From positions 2,294,001 through 2,358,000 of the forward strand of contig NC_018581.1 in NCBI RefSeq assembly GCF_000143885.2: a DNA stretch of 64,000 bases, written 5' to 3'. The stretch comes from Gordonia sp. KTR9. GTDB taxonomy: Bacteria > Actinomycetota > Actinomycetes > Mycobacteriales > Mycobacteriaceae. Positions 1 to 9,163 of this stretch are shown here, one piece after another. Each line of letters starts with the position of its first letter. The stretch's first letter is position 1. The position numbers were made by a program, and so were the translations under genes. The notes under the pieces were generated by a model. The model was not told the DNA's origin, did not search any database, and was given only the letters and a program-made list of their open reading frames with translations.

Positions 1-303
1 CTGAAGAACAAGTTCGGTTACGACGACTCGCTCGACGTCGTGGGGGTCCACCTCGTCGCCGGCCTGTGGGGCACCGTCGCGATCGGTCTCATCGGCAAGG
101 ACGTGGGCCTGTTCTGGGGCGGCGACTACAAGCAGCTCGTGGTCCAGGTCGTCATCGCCCTCTTCGCACTCGTGTTCACCGGTGTGCTCACCGCGATCAT
201 CGCCTTCGTCCTCAAGCCTCTGGGTTGGCGGGTCAGCGATGAGGACGAGAAGACCGGCATCGACGAGGCAGAACACGCCGAGACGGCCTATGAGCTGGCA
301 TGA
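1..303 (+). CDS. amt: Ammonium transporter Amt, C-terminal part (5' end outside window)
   Basis: Only the last 100 codons are present; the reading frame is open from base 1. The protein is an integral membrane channel for ammonium/ammonia. Visible are the Amt-type segment DDSLDVVGVHLVAG, a hydrophobic helix at about residues 47-75 of the fragment (VVQVVIALFALVFTGVLTAI) and a charged cytoplasmic tail of about 25 residues (SDEDEKTGIDEAEHAE). In this family the cytoplasmic face is where trimeric PII protein docks to block the channel. PII (glnB) follows 50 bases downstream, which supports the call and suggests a nitrogen-responsive amt-glnB-glnD operon. Confidence 0.95.
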   Translation: MKNKFGYDDSLDVVGVHLVAGLWGTVAIGLIGKDVGLFWGGDYKQLVVQVVIALFALVFTGVLTAIIAFVLKPLGWRVSDEDEKTGIDEAEHAETAYELA

Positions 304-350
304 CGCTCGAGCCCAATCGCTACTACGCTGATTCCTGTGGAGAGGGATAA

Positions 351-692
<342 letters not shown>

Positions 693-724
693 CGAGCCCG
701 TGCTGCGTTGACGAACTCCGGTGA

Positions 725-763
725 ACGGCCCCGTGCCCGACGACCAGTCGGGCGCGGGGCCGT
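725..763 (+). terminator. Strong hairpin between glnB and glnD
   Basis: Seventeen base pairs (725-741 with 747-763) close a five-base GACCA loop; the only imperfection is one T-G wobble at 734/754. There is no T-run after it, as is common for GC-rich actinobacterial terminators. It begins 32 bases after the glnB stop and ends 39 bases before the assigned glnD start, so it could end amt-glnB transcripts or attenuate read-through into glnD. Confidence 0.7.
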
Positions 764-802
764 ACCATTCGACAGCGCGAATCATCCTCTCTCCCTCACA
801 CT

Positions 803-3343
803 TTGGAGGCAGTCGTAAGCGCCGCAGACCTGGCCAAGACCCGACGGCAACTCACCGAATCCGGCCGCTCGGGAAAACTCGACGCACCGGCATTGCGCCA
901 GGTGCTCGTCGACCTGCACGAGTTCTGGCTGACCAGCAAGGGCGCCGAACTCGGCATCAAGCCGCATAGTGGCTTCGCGATCGTCGCCGTCGGCGGACTC
1001 GGGCGCGGCGAGATGCTCCCGTACTCCGACCTCGATCTGATCCTGCTGCACGACGACATGCCCGCCGAACGGGTGTCCGAGGTGGCCGACGGTCTCTGGT
1101 ATCCGTTGTGGGACGCCAACATCCCGCTCGACCACAGCGTCCGGACGGTGCCGCAGGCGATGCAGGTCGCGGGTGACGACGTCACCGCGGCGCTCGGCTT
1201 GCTCGAAGCCCGCCACATCGCCGGCGACGAGGACCTGTCCACCCTGCTGATCAGCGGCGTCCGCCAGCAGTGGCGCAACGACATCCGCAATCGGTTCCCC
1301 GAGGTCGTCTCCCACGCCCAGGACCGCTGGCGGCGCGCGGGCGACATCGCGCACCGTGCCGAACCGGACCTCAAGAACGGCCGGGGCGGGTTGCGCGACG
1401 TGCAGCTCCTGGGAGCACTGGCGATCGCTCAGCTCACCCACGGGATGGCGAGCCTGCGCCCCGACTCGCCCGGCGCCGGACCGCAGGTCGCCTACACCCG
1501 GCTCCTCGACATCCGCACCGAACTGCACCGCATCGCCGGGCGTCCCCGCGAGCACGTGCAGGCGCAGGACGCCGACGAGATCGGGGCGGCGCTCCGGATC
1601 GGGGACCGGTTCGATCTCGCCCGGGTCATCAGCGACTCGGCCCGCACCGTCAGCTACTCCATCGACGTCGGCCTGCGGACCGCCGGCAACGCCCTGCCGC
1701 GCCGCGGACTGGCGAAGCTTCGGCGCTCGCCCCTCCGCCGTCCGCTCGACGAGGGCGTGGTCGAGCACAGCGGCGAAATCGTCTTGGCGCGCAACGCGAT
1801 CCCGAGCAAGGACCCGGGCCTCATCCTGCGCGTGGCGGCGGCGTCGGCACGCACCGGCCTGCCCATCAGCGCTTCGACGCTGAGCCGACTGGCCGACTAC
1901 GCGCCGGAACTCCGCGAGCCGTGGCCCGCCGAGGCGCGCAGCGACCTGCTCGTCCTGCTGAGTTCGGGACACCACATGGTCGACCCGATCGAGGCGCTCG
2001 ACCGCACGGGACTGTGGGGACGGCTGCTGCCGGAATGGGGTGCGGTCCGCGACCTCCCGCCCCGCGACGCCATCCACACCTGGACCGTCGACCGGCACCT
2101 CGTGGAGACGGCCGCTTATGCGAGCGCGATGACCACGCGGGTGTCCCGGCCCGACCTCCTCGTGCTCGGTGCGCTCATCCACGACCTGGGCAAGGGCCGG
2201 GGTGCCGATCACAGCATCGTCGGCGCAGATCTGGCGGTCCAGGTCGGCAACCGGTTCGGACTCTGGCCGCAGGATGTGGCGATCCTCTCCGACATGGTGC
2301 GCCACCACCTGTTGCTCCCGCAGGTCGCCACCCGTCGCGACCTCGACGACCCGGCCACCGCCGAATCCGTCGTCGAGACCCTCGGACACAACCGGGTGCT
2401 CCTGGAACTCCTCGCCGCACTTGCCGAGGCGGACTCCTTGGCCACCGGTCCGGGGGTGTGGGGGGAGTGGAAGGCCTCGCTCATCCTCGACCTCGTCCGC
2501 CGATCGATGCGACTCATCGACGGGGAGGAGCCCAGCGCGCCGGAACCGCTGACCGCCGAACAGCTCGCGACGGCGGCCGAGGGGGACTTCGCGGTGCGGC
2601 TCGTCCGGGCGGACGGCCAGCACACCTACCGCGTCACGATGGTCGCGCCGGACCAGCCCGGCCTGCTGTCGAAGATGGCCGGGGTGCTGGCCCTCGGTGG
2701 GTTGCGATCCCACTCGGCCTCCGCGCAGAGTGCCGACGGCAAGGCGATCAACTCCTTCCAGGTGGTCCCGATGTTCGGGAGTCCGCCCGATGCCGGCCTG
2801 TTGCGTCAGCAGCTCATCGCTGCCGTCGACGGCAAGATCGACGTCCTCGCGCGGCTCGACGCACGCGAACGGGACTCGCCGATCCCGACGATCGGGACGG
2901 TCAGCACGATTCCCGGCACCGTCGTGACGATCGGCGCGAGCGCGGGCAGCACCGATCCCGAGGTGGACGGGGCCGGGCATCCGAAGAACGCGGTGCCCGC
3001 GCTGTTCGCCGTCGCACCGCCACGGGTGACGTGGCTCGACGCACCCGCGGGGGAGGCGGTGCTGGAAGTCCGCTCGGATGACCGCATCGGCCTGCTCAGC
3101 CGGGTCAGCGCGGTCCTGGAGCAGCGGGGCGCCGACATCCGATGGGCCAAGGTGTCGACTCTGGGCACCACCGGCGTGGACATCTTCGGCCTCCGGCTGG
3201 CGACCGACACCGAGGACGCGCGGGCCGAACTGGCCGAGGCCGTCGTCGCGGTCTGTCCGCCTCCGCGGCCGGTGCGCGAGGAAGACGGCGACGGGCCGCA
3301 GTCCTACGGCGGGACCGGCCGGTCCGGAGTGCCCATCTCCTAG
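803..3343 (+). CDS. glnD: PII nucleotidyltransferase / deadenylylase GlnD
   Basis: A bifunctional enzyme of up to 846 residues that attaches and removes the nucleotidyl group on PII Tyr51. Domain order: nucleotidyltransferase near residue 60 (VAVGGLGRGEMLPYSDLDL, the GG..GR.E..P.SD.D signature), a helical linker, an HD hydrolase domain near residue 455 (LGALIHDLGKGRGADHS) and two ACT domains near residues 610 and 750 (VAPDQPGLLSKMAGVLA and VRSDDRIGLLSRVSAVLE) that sense glutamine. The start is uncertain: the assigned TTG at 803 contains the only good Shine-Dalgarno (GGAGG, 805-809) inside its first codons, so a slightly downstream non-canonical start cannot be excluded. It is separated from glnB by the 725-763 hairpin. 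Confidence 0.95.
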   Translation: MEAVVSAADLAKTRRQLTESGRSGKLDAPALRQVLVDLHEFWLTSKGAELGIKPHSGFAIVAVGGLGRGEMLPYSDLDLILLHDDMPAERVSEVADGLWYPLWDANIPLDHSVRTVPQAMQVAGDDVTAALGLLEARHIAGDEDLSTLLISGVRQQWRNDIRNRFPEVVSHAQDRWRRAGDIAHRAEPDLKNGRGGLRDVQLLGALAIAQLTHGMASLRPDSPGAGPQVAYTRLLDIRTELHRIAGRPREHVQAQDADEIGAALRIGDRFDLARVISDSARTVSYSIDVGLRTAGNALPRRGLAKLRRSPLRRPLDEGVVEHSGEIVLARNAIPSKDPGLILRVAAASARTGLPISASTLSRLADYAPELREPWPAEARSDLLVLLSSGHHMVDPIEALDRTGLWGRLLPEWGAVRDLPPRDAIHTWTVDRHLVETAAYASAMTTRVSRPDLLVLGALIHDLGKGRGADHSIVGADLAVQVGNRFGLWPQDVAILSDMVRHHLLLPQVATRRDLDDPATAESVVETLGHNRVLLELLAALAEADSLATGPGVWGEWKASLILDLVRRSMRLIDGEEPSAPEPLTAEQLATAAEGDFAVRLVRADGQHTYRVTMVAPDQPGLLSKMAGVLALGGLRSHSASAQSADGKAINSFQVVPMFGSPPDAGLLRQQLIAAVDGKIDVLARLDARERDSPIPTIGTVSTIPGTVVTIGASAGSTDPEVDGAGHPKNAVPALFAVAPPRVTWLDAPAGEAVLEVRSDDRIGLLSRVSAVLEQRGADIRWAKVSTLGTTGVDIFGLRLATDTEDARAELAEAVVAVCPPPRPVREEDGDGPQSYGGTGRSGVPIS

Positions 3344-3380
3344 ATGTTCGGTCCCGGGACCCACATGGAAGGATGGGACC

Positions 3381-4943
3381 ATGTTCGATTCCCTCTCCGA
3401 CCGGTTGACCGGTGCCCTGAAGGATCTGCGTGGCAAGGGGCGGCTGTCCGACGCGGACATCGACCGCACCTGCCGCGAGATCCGGCTCGCGCTGCTCGAG
3501 GCGGACGTCTCGCTCGCGGTGGTCCGGTCCTTCATCGCCCGGATCAAGGAGCGCGCCAAGGGTGCGGAGGTCTCCGGGGCGCTGAATCCGGCGCAGACGG
3601 TCGTCAAGATCGTCAACGAGGAACTCGTCGGCATTCTCGGCGGCGAGACCCGGCGAGTGCGGTTCGCCAAGAACCCGCCGACCGTCATCATGCTGGCCGG
3701 ACTCCAGGGCGCCGGTAAGACGACGCTCGCCGGAAAGCTGGGCAACTGGCTCAAGCAGCAGGGGCACACGCCGCTGCTCGTCGCCTGTGACCTGCAGCGG
3801 CCGGGCGCGGTCTCGCAGCTGCAGATCGTCGGTGAACGCGCCGGTGTGCCGGTGTTCGCGCCGCATCCGGGCACGAGCGTGGGCGGTGAGGGCACGCTCG
3901 GCGTGACCGCGGGCGATCCGGTCTCGGTCGCGCAGGCCGGTGTGGACGAGGCACGCAGCAAACACTACGACGTCGTGGTCATCGACACCGCCGGCCGTCT
4001 GGGCATCGACGCCGAGCTGATGAAGCAGGCGTCCGACATTCGCGACGCGACCTCGCCCGACGAGGTGCTGTTCGTCGTCGACGCGATGATCGGCCAGGAC
4101 GCGGTGACCACCGCCGAGGCCTTCGCCGACGGCGTGGGTTTCACCGGCGTCGTGCTGACCAAGCTCGACGGTGATGCGCGCGGTGGTGCGGCGCTGTCGG
4201 TGCGCGAGGTGACCGGCCAGCCGATCATGTTCGCGTCATCGGGCGAGAAGCTCGAGGACTTCGACGTCTTCCATCCCGACCGCATGGCCAGCCGCATCCT
4301 CGGGATGGGCGACGTGCTGTCGCTCATCGAGCAGGCCGAACAACACTGGGATGCGCAGCAGGCCGAAGCGGCGGCCGCCAAGATCACGCAGGGCGAGCTG
4401 ACCCTCGAGGACTTCCTCGAGCAGATGCTGATGATCCGCAAGATGGGCCCGATCGGCAACATCCTGGGCATGCTGCCCGGCGCCGGCCAGATGAAGGACG
4501 TGCTGTCGCAGGTCGACGACAAACAACTCGACCGGGTCCAGGCGATCATCCGCGGCATGACTCCCGCCGAACGCGACAACCCGAAGATCATCAGTGCCTC
4601 GCGCCGCATCCGTATCGCCAACGGGTCCGGTGTGACGGTGAGCGAGGTCAATCAGCTCGTGGACCGGTTCTTCGAGGCCCGGAAGATGATGGCGCAGATG
4701 TCGGGTCGGATGGGCATGGGCGGGATGAACCGCAAGTCCAACCGCAAGAAGGGCAAGGGCAAGAAGGGCAAGGGCCGCGGCCCCACGCCGCCGAAGGTGC
4801 GCGGCGGTTTCCCGGGCATGCCCGGGGGCATGCCGGCCGGGTTCCCGGACCTGTCGAACATGCCGGCCGGCCTCGATCAGCTGCCGCCGGGGCTCGAGGG
4901 TCTCGACGTGTCGCAGTTCCAGCAGCCCAAAAAGAAGAAGTGA
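3381..4943 (+). CDS. ffh: Signal recognition particle protein Ffh (SRP54)
   Basis: The 520-residue SRP GTPase binds 4.5S RNA and signal sequences of nascent membrane and secreted proteins and docks with FtsY. The N domain (1-95) is followed by the G domain, with P-loop GLQGAGKT at 107-114, a DTAGRLG motif and TKLDGDARGG. The methionine-rich M domain includes MLMIRKMGPIGNILGMLPGA. The tail is very rich in Lys, Gly and Pro (KKGKGKKGKGRG and repeated MPGGMPAGFP units), longer than in E. coli as usual in actinobacteria. The ATG at 3381 gives the conserved MFDSLSDRL start. The stop overlaps the start of the next gene. Confidence 0.98.
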   Translation: MFDSLSDRLTGALKDLRGKGRLSDADIDRTCREIRLALLEADVSLAVVRSFIARIKERAKGAEVSGALNPAQTVVKIVNEELVGILGGETRRVRFAKNPPTVIMLAGLQGAGKTTLAGKLGNWLKQQGHTPLLVACDLQRPGAVSQLQIVGERAGVPVFAPHPGTSVGGEGTLGVTAGDPVSVAQAGVDEARSKHYDVVVIDTAGRLGIDAELMKQASDIRDATSPDEVLFVVDAMIGQDAVTTAEAFADGVGFTGVVLTKLDGDARGGAALSVREVTGQPIMFASSGEKLEDFDVFHPDRMASRILGMGDVLSLIEQAEQHWDAQQAEAAAAKITQGELTLEDFLEQMLMIRKMGPIGNILGMLPGAGQMKDVLSQVDDKQLDRVQAIIRGMTPAERDNPKIISASRRIRIANGSGVTVSEVNQLVDRFFEARKMMAQMSGRMGMGGMNRKSNRKKGKGKKGKGRGPTPPKVRGGFPGMPGGMPAGFPDLSNMPAGLDQLPPGLEGLDVSQFQQPKKKK

Positions 4944-6010
4944 CCCGGCACTATCGCGGCACCGACCCGCTGACCGCCGAGCCCATCGAGTTCTGGGTCG
5001 ACGGTGACACCATCAGTGCCACACCGGTTCCCGACGCCGAGACGGCGGTCGACGGCGGCTGGATCCTGCCGGGCCTCGTCGATGCCCACAATCATGTGGG
5101 CATCGCACCCGGCCTCGGTGTCGACATCGAGCAGGCCCGCGGGTTCGCCTATGCCGATGCCCGGGCGGGCACGCTGCTGATCCGCGAGGTCGGGTCGCCG
5201 CTGGACACCCACCCGCTCGACGACGATCCCGCGTGCCCTCGTTTCATCCGCTCGGGCAAGCACATCGCGCGGCCCAAGCGGTACCTGCGCGACTACGGCG
5301 TCGACCTCGACGATCCGGACGAACTGGCGGCCGAGGTGGCCCGGCAGGCGCAGGCCGGCGACGGCTGGGTCAAGATCGTCGGGGACTGGATCGATCGCGA
5401 GGTCGGCGACCTGGCCCCGCTGTGGACGCGTGCGCAGATCGAGTCGGCGGTCGCCGTGGCGCACGAGCACGGCGCGCGGATCACCGCCCACGTCTTCGGA
5501 ACGGACGCGCTGGTCGACCTGATCGGCGCCGGCGTGGACTGCATCGAGCACGGCACCGGGTTGACCGACGATCTGATCGATCAGCTCGTCGACCGCTCGA
5601 TTGCCCTCGTGCCCACCATGATCCAGGTCGAGAACTTCCCCGGGATCGCCGACGGCGCCGAGCGCTTCCCGACCTATGCCGCGCACATGCGCGCTCTGCA
5701 CGCCGGTGCGCCGAAGGTGTTCGACGCCGCGCGCGAGGCCGGAGTGCAGATCTTCGCCGGGACCGATGCGGGCGGATTCGTCGAGCACGGTCGTATCGTC
5801 GACGAGATCGAGGCGTTGTCCGGCATCGGCCTGGGTCCCGCGGCCGCGATCGCGGCCGCCTCGACGAACGCCCGGCGCTGGCTCGGCGCCGACGTCCTGG
5901 AGGACGGGCATCGCGCCGACTTCGTGGTCTATGCGGCCGACCCCTGCGACGATCTGGGCGTCCTGCGACACCCGCTAGCAGTGGTGTCGTCGGGGCGCCA
6001 CATCGTGTGA
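4940..6010 (+). CDS. Amidohydrolase-family metal-dependent hydrolase
   Basis: A 356-residue TIM-barrel amidohydrolase of unknown substrate. The metal ligands of the superfamily are visible: HxH in VDAHNHVG, His in ITAHVFG, His in CIEHGTG and Asp in GTDAGG. The first 30 residues and the last 30 form the small beta-sandwich typical of imidazolonepropionase or prolidase-like members. Its GTG start overlaps the ffh stop by four bases (GTGA), so it is probably translated from the same message. An equivalent gene lies next to ffh in mycobacteria (Rv2915c, from memory), so the linkage is old, but the role is not known. Confidence 0.9.
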   Translation: MTRHYRGTDPLTAEPIEFWVDGDTISATPVPDAETAVDGGWILPGLVDAHNHVGIAPGLGVDIEQARGFAYADARAGTLLIREVGSPLDTHPLDDDPACPRFIRSGKHIARPKRYLRDYGVDLDDPDELAAEVARQAQAGDGWVKIVGDWIDREVGDLAPLWTRAQIESAVAVAHEHGARITAHVFGTDALVDLIGAGVDCIEHGTGLTDDLIDQLVDRSIALVPTMIQVENFPGIADGAERFPTYAAHMRALHAGAPKVFDAAREAGVQIFAGTDAGGFVEHGRIVDEIEALSGIGLGPAAAIAAASTNARRWLGADVLEDGHRADFVVYAADPCDDLGVLRHPLAVVSSGRHIV

Positions 6011-6237
6011 GCAACGACACACGACGGCCTCTGGTTGGCGTTCTTACCGCCACGTAACGTAGCAACGGCGTTGCAACGGTTCTCCTATTTGCGAACCGGA
6101 TCAGTCCACGCCGGATCCTCTCAGCCTGGGTTCGGCGACGCGGAACCGTCGGAGCCAGGGGTCGAGGGAGGCTCCGGCGGTGTCGCGAGCCCGGACACCG
6201 ATGAGCCGACACCGATGAGTGACGGAAGAGCGACGTA

Positions 6238-6278
6238 CGGCATGTGGTCGTCCTCGCGGGGTGGGTGACCACATGCCG
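6238..6278. repeat. 12-bp perfect inverted repeat with 17-base loop
   Basis: CGGCATGTGGTC at 6238-6249 is matched exactly by GACCACATGCCG at 6267-6278. It lies 228 bases after the amidohydrolase stop and 74 bases before the rpsP -10 box. It has no T-run. It could terminate the ffh transcript or be a protein-binding dyad. Confidence 0.6.
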
Positions 6279-6351
6279 GTACATCGGCGCCTCCGACCCC
6301 GGCATCGCTCACCGCCCGGTCGTCGGATTCGGAGTCCGCGGTCCGGTCTGG

Positions 6352-6357
6352 CACAAT
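6352..6357 (+). promoter_or_regulatory. Probable rpsP operon promoter (-10 CACAAT)
   Basis: The string TCTGGCACAATGG matches, over its TCTGGCACAAT core, the element upstream of rplS (10166-10176), and both stand well upstream of a ribosomal protein start. A start near 6364 would give a leader of about 120 nt. That leader can form GTCCGCC/GGCGGAC (6425-6431 with 6438-6444). Confidence 0.6.
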
Positions 6358-6483
6358 GGCTCGCTGGTTCGTCGGATCCGGCTACGGCCGCCCGACGGTC
6401 ACACCGATACAGACGCAAAACCGGGTCCGCCATTCCGGGCGGACTGCTGAATTGCGCAGTGACCACACGAAAGAGAAGTAGAC

Positions 6484-6921
6484 ATGGCTGTCAAGATCAA
6501 GCTCACGCGGCTCGGCAAGATCCGCAACCCGCAGTACCGCATCGTCGTCGCCGACGCCCGCACCCGCCGCAACGGCCGGGTCATCGAGACCATCGGCAAG
6601 TACCACCCCAAGGAAGAGCCCTCGCTGATCGAGGTCGACTCCGAGCGCGCCCAGTACTGGCTGGGAGTCGGCGCGCAGCCGACCGAGCCCGTGGCCGCCA
6701 TCCTCAAGGTGACCGGTGACTGGCAGAAGTACAAGGGCCTGCCGGGTGCCGAGGGCACCCTGAAGACCGCCGAGGCCAAGCCGTCGAAGCTCGACCTGTT
6801 CAACGCCGCGCTCGCCGCCGCCGACAACGAGCCCGTCGCCGCCGCGACCACCCCAAAGAAGAAGGCCGCCAAGAAGGACGACGAGGCTGCCGAGGCGCCC
6901 GCCGCCGAGGGTGACGCGTGA
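6484..6921 (+). CDS. rpsP: 30S ribosomal protein S16
   Basis: 145 residues. The first 85 or so are the S16 core ([20 protein letters not shown], then [16 protein letters not shown]), which binds 16S rRNA and is needed for 30S assembly. The remaining 60 are an Ala/Lys/Glu-rich tail ([19 protein letters not shown]) that is typical of actinobacterial S16 and absent from E. coli. An AGAGAAG ribosome site precedes the ATG. It heads the rpsP-KH-rimM-trmD operon and its stop overlaps the next start (GTGA). Confidence 0.98.
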   Translation: MAVKIKLTRLGKIRNPQYRIVVADARTRRNGRVIETIGKYHPKEEPSLIEVDSERAQYWLGVGAQPTEPVAAILKVTGDWQKYKGLPGAEGTLKTAEAKPSKLDLFNAALAAADNEPVAAATTPKKKAAKKDDEAAEAPAAEGDA

Positions 6922-7160
6922 GCGCAGTCGTCGCCGACGCGGTCGAGCACCTGGTCCGCGGAATCGTCTCCAACCCCGATGACGTCCGGGTCGACCTCGT
7001 CACCGGCCGCCGTGGGCGGCTCGTCGAGGTGCACGTGAACCCCGACGATCTCGGCAAGGTGATCGGGCGCAACGGTCGTACCGCGACCGCGCTGCGCACC
7101 CTGGTCTCCGGAATCGGCGGACGCGGGATGCGCGTCGACATCGTCGACACCGACCGCTGA
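6918..7160 (+). CDS. khpA: KH-domain RNA-binding protein (KhpA-like)
   Basis: An 80-residue single KH-domain protein. The GxxG loop region is [18 protein letters not shown], the hallmark of nucleic-acid binding in KH folds. In Gram-positives the homologue pairs with KhpB/Jag and affects small RNA binding and cell elongation (family knowledge). It is fixed between rpsP and rimM in actinobacteria. The GTG start overlaps the rpsP stop by four bases, implying translational coupling. Confidence 0.93.
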   Translation: MSAVVADAVEHLVRGIVSNPDDVRVDLVTGRRGRLVEVHVNPDDLGKVIGRNGRTATALRTLVSGIGGRGMRVDIVDTDR

Positions 7161-7186
7161 GCGAGAACCCGAACACCGAACGCATC

Positions 7187-7720
7187 GTGGATCTCGTCGT
7201 CGGCCGTGTGGTCAAGTCACATGGAATCCGTGGGGAGATCGTCGTGGACGTCCGCACGGACGAGCCCGAGGTGCGTTTCGCCCCGAACGCGGTGCTGCGC
7301 GGCCGTCTGCCGCGTGGTGCCGGGGAACGGGACTTCACCATCACAGCCGCCCGGGAGCATTCCGGGCGGCTGTTGGTGTCCCTGGCCGGCGTCACGGACC
7401 GGAATTCGGCCGACGCCCTGCGCGGCACGCTGTTCCTCATCGACTCCTCGCAGGTGGAGCCCTCCGACGACCCGGACGAGTTCTACGATCACGAACTCGA
7501 AGGCGTGCCCGTGCAACTGGTCGACGGCGCCGCGGTCGGCGTCGTCGAATCGGTCCTGCACCTGCCCGGCGGCGAGTTGCTGTCGGTGCGGACGACCGAC
7601 GGCCGCGAGGTGCTCGTCCCGTTCGTGCGGGAGATCGTGCCGAGCGTCAGTCGCGAACTGATCGTGATCGATCCACCCGAGGGATTGCTGGATCCGGATT
7701 CGATCGACGAGGCGCCGTGA
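7187..7720 (+). CDS. rimM: Ribosome maturation factor RimM
   Basis: 177 residues. RimM assists late assembly of the 30S head and binds S19. The N-terminal RimM domain starts [20 protein letters not shown]. The C-terminal PRC-barrel contains [12 protein letters not shown] and [14 protein letters not shown], followed by the usual IDPPEGLLD end. GTG at 7187 was chosen because it places the conserved VGRVxxxHGxxGE motif at the normal distance from the start. It lies in the rpsP operon, 26 bases after the KH gene, and touches trmD. Confidence 0.96.
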   Translation: MDLVVGRVVKSHGIRGEIVVDVRTDEPEVRFAPNAVLRGRLPRGAGERDFTITAAREHSGRLLVSLAGVTDRNSADALRGTLFLIDSSQVEPSDDPDEFYDHELEGVPVQLVDGAAVGVVESVLHLPGGELLSVRTTDGREVLVPFVREIVPSVSRELIVIDPPEGLLDPDSIDEAP

Positions 7721-8439
7721 TGCGCCTCGACGTCGTGTCGATCTTCCCCGAATATCTCGATCCGCTCCGAGTTGCCCTGCTGGGCAAGGCGATCGATGCC
7801 GGACGAATCAGCGTCACGGTGCACGACCTGCGGAACTGGACGCACGACGTCCACCGCAGCGTGGACGACTCGCCCTACGGAGGCGGACCCGGGATGGTCA
7901 TGAAGCCCGACGTCTGGGGTCCGTGCCTCGACGAGGTGTGCCCCGACGACGCGTTGCTGATCGTGCCGACCCCCGCCGGCGTGCCGTTCACCCAGGAGAC
8001 GGCCCGTCGCTGGAGCACGGAGAAGCACCTGGTGTTCGCCTGCGGCCGATATGAGGGCATCGACCAGCGCGTCTTCGACGACGCCGCCCGGCGGGTGCGC
8101 GTCGAAGAGGTGTCCCTCGGCGATTTCGTCCTCATCGGGGGAGAGGTCGCGGTCATGGCGATGATCGAGGCGACCGTGCGTCTCCTCGACGGTGTGCTCG
8201 GCAATCCTCGGTCGCATCAGGAGGATTCGTTCTCCGACGGCCTGCTCGAAGGTCCGAGCTACACACGGCCGGTGACCTGGCGTGGTCTCGACGTCCCGTC
8301 GGTGCTCCTCAGCGGCGACCACGCGAAGGTGGCCCGGTGGCGTGCGGAACAGGCCCTCGAACGCACGCGCGCGCGACGACCCGACCTTCTCACGGACGCT
8401 GTGGACTCCGCCACGGACCATCCGCGCGATCCGGGCTAG
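7720..8439 (+). CDS. trmD: tRNA (guanine-N1-)-methyltransferase TrmD
   Basis: 239 residues. It methylates G37 of tRNAs using S-adenosylmethionine, preventing +1 frameshifting. The fold is a trefoil-knot (SPOUT) methyltransferase: [12 protein letters not shown] at the start, [15 protein letters not shown], then the knot region [13 protein letters not shown] and [13 protein letters not shown]. The C-terminus [20 protein letters not shown] is standard. The start is either ATG 7720, sharing its A with the rimM stop, or the adjacent GTG 7717. The TAG stop overlaps a possible promoter for the next genes. Confidence 0.97.
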   Translation: MRLDVVSIFPEYLDPLRVALLGKAIDAGRISVTVHDLRNWTHDVHRSVDDSPYGGGPGMVMKPDVWGPCLDEVCPDDALLIVPTPAGVPFTQETARRWSTEKHLVFACGRYEGIDQRVFDDAARRVRVEEVSLGDFVLIGGEVAVMAMIEATVRLLDGVLGNPRSHQEDSFSDGLLEGPSYTRPVTWRGLDVPSVLLSGDHAKVARWRAEQALERTRARRPDLLTDAVDSATDHPRDPG

Positions 8440-8442
8440 GAT
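8437..8442 (+). promoter_or_regulatory. Possible promoter of the YbaB/WXG-like cassette (-10 TAGGAT)
   Basis: TAGGAT begins at the trmD stop codon and lies 33 bases before the ATG at 8476, leaving room for a short leader that ends in a GGGG ribosome site. No clear -35 is seen. It would let the inserted cassette be transcribed separately from the translation operon. Confidence 0.35.
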
Positions 8443-8475
8443 TCGCGAGAGATTCGACTCGCAGGGGGTTCGGGG

Positions 8476-8820
8476 ATGCAGGGGTATTCGGCCATGGTCG
8501 ACGAACTCGACCGGCAGCGCAGCGAACTCGACCGTATTCGGAAAGCGTTGTCTCAGCTGACCTCTCGGGCCACCAGTCACGACCGGCTCGTCGCGGTGAC
8601 GGTCGACGCGCGTGGACTCGCGGTGGACATCGCGATCGAACCCGCCGCACTTCGACGCTACCGCGCGGATCAGCTGTCGACCCTGCTCACCACGCTGATC
8701 GCCGAAGCGGACACCGCCCTGCGCGCCCGATCCGCCGAGGTGCTCTCCACGGCAGCAGATCTGCCGATCGATTACGCCGACGCCCGTCTCGAGCGCGTGG
8801 TGACCGATGGCGACTCCTGA
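8476..8820 (+). CDS. YbaB/EbfC-family-like small protein
   Basis: 114 residues. It resembles the YbaB/EbfC fold: an N-terminal amphipathic helix (MVDELDRQRSELDRIRKAL), a beta segment reading AVTVDARGLAVDIAIEP and a long C-terminal helix (RADQLSTLLTTLIAEADTAL). Housekeeping YbaB sits beside recR. Divergent copies like this one are often found next to genes for WXG100-like or type VII secretion substrates in actinobacteria, and the two following genes fit that pattern. The end overlaps the next gene by 14 bases. DNA binding is not shown by the sequence. Confidence 0.7.
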   Translation: MQGYSAMVDELDRQRSELDRIRKALSQLTSRATSHDRLVAVTVDARGLAVDIAIEPAALRRYRADQLSTLLTTLIAEADTALRARSAEVLSTAADLPIDYADARLERVVTDGDS

Positions 8821-9163
8821 TCCGGTCCCGGTCGCGGACGCCGACCGCCACCGGGTCGCGGCGGACACCGGCGCGGCCGCCGCACTGGCGCTGCGTGTCG
8901 CGGAGGCGACGGTGGGACTCGCGGACGTGCGAGCCCAACTCCCCGCGCTGCTCCGCGACGTCGACGCGGCGGTGGGCGTCGGTGACCCAGCTCGAGCATT
9001 CCGGCAGGGTTTCTCGCCGGCGGTCGCGGCGGCCGCCGAGTCCCTGTACGACGCGGAGAACCGGCTCGATGCGCACCGGCAGGCCCTGGTGTCCGGCGTG
9101 GATGCGCTCCTCGCCACCGACGCCGAAGCGTCCACGCGTATCGGCCGGGGGGACGTCCGATGA
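8807..9163 (+). CDS. Small all-helical protein, possible type VII secretion partner
   Basis: 118 residues, not recognised with certainty. It is Ala-rich and almost wholly helical, with no Cys, Trp or membrane segment. The segment ESLYDAENRLDAHRQAL resembles the second helix of ESX/WXG-type proteins. The start (ATG 8807) overlaps the upstream YbaB-like gene and its end overlaps the next start (GATGATG region), so the three are probably co-translated. A chaperone or secretion-partner role for the 323-residue product is inferred from context only. Confidence 0.6.
   Translation: MATPDPVPVADADRHRVAADTGAAAALALRVAEATVGLADVRAQLPALLRDVDAAVGVGDPARAFRQGFSPAVAAAAESLYDAENRLDAHRQALVSGVDALLATDAEASTRIGRGDVR

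Larger units (their letters stand above)
6011..6483. other. 473-bp intergenic region upstream of rpsP
   Basis: No convincing gene is seen. It holds a 13-base odd palindrome (GCAACG-G-CGTTGC, 6062-6074), a 12-bp inverted repeat at 6238-6278, an rpsP promoter at about 6352 and a hairpin-rich rpsP leader. A short open frame in 6035-6268 has no ribosome site or family resemblance and was not called. Confidence 0.7.

Noticed and set aside
782..3961. A very long open frame (over 1000 codons) on the minus strand across glnD and ffh
   Set aside because: It mirrors the third-codon GC bias of glnD and ffh, has no family resemblance and no start signals; both plus-strand genes are certain.
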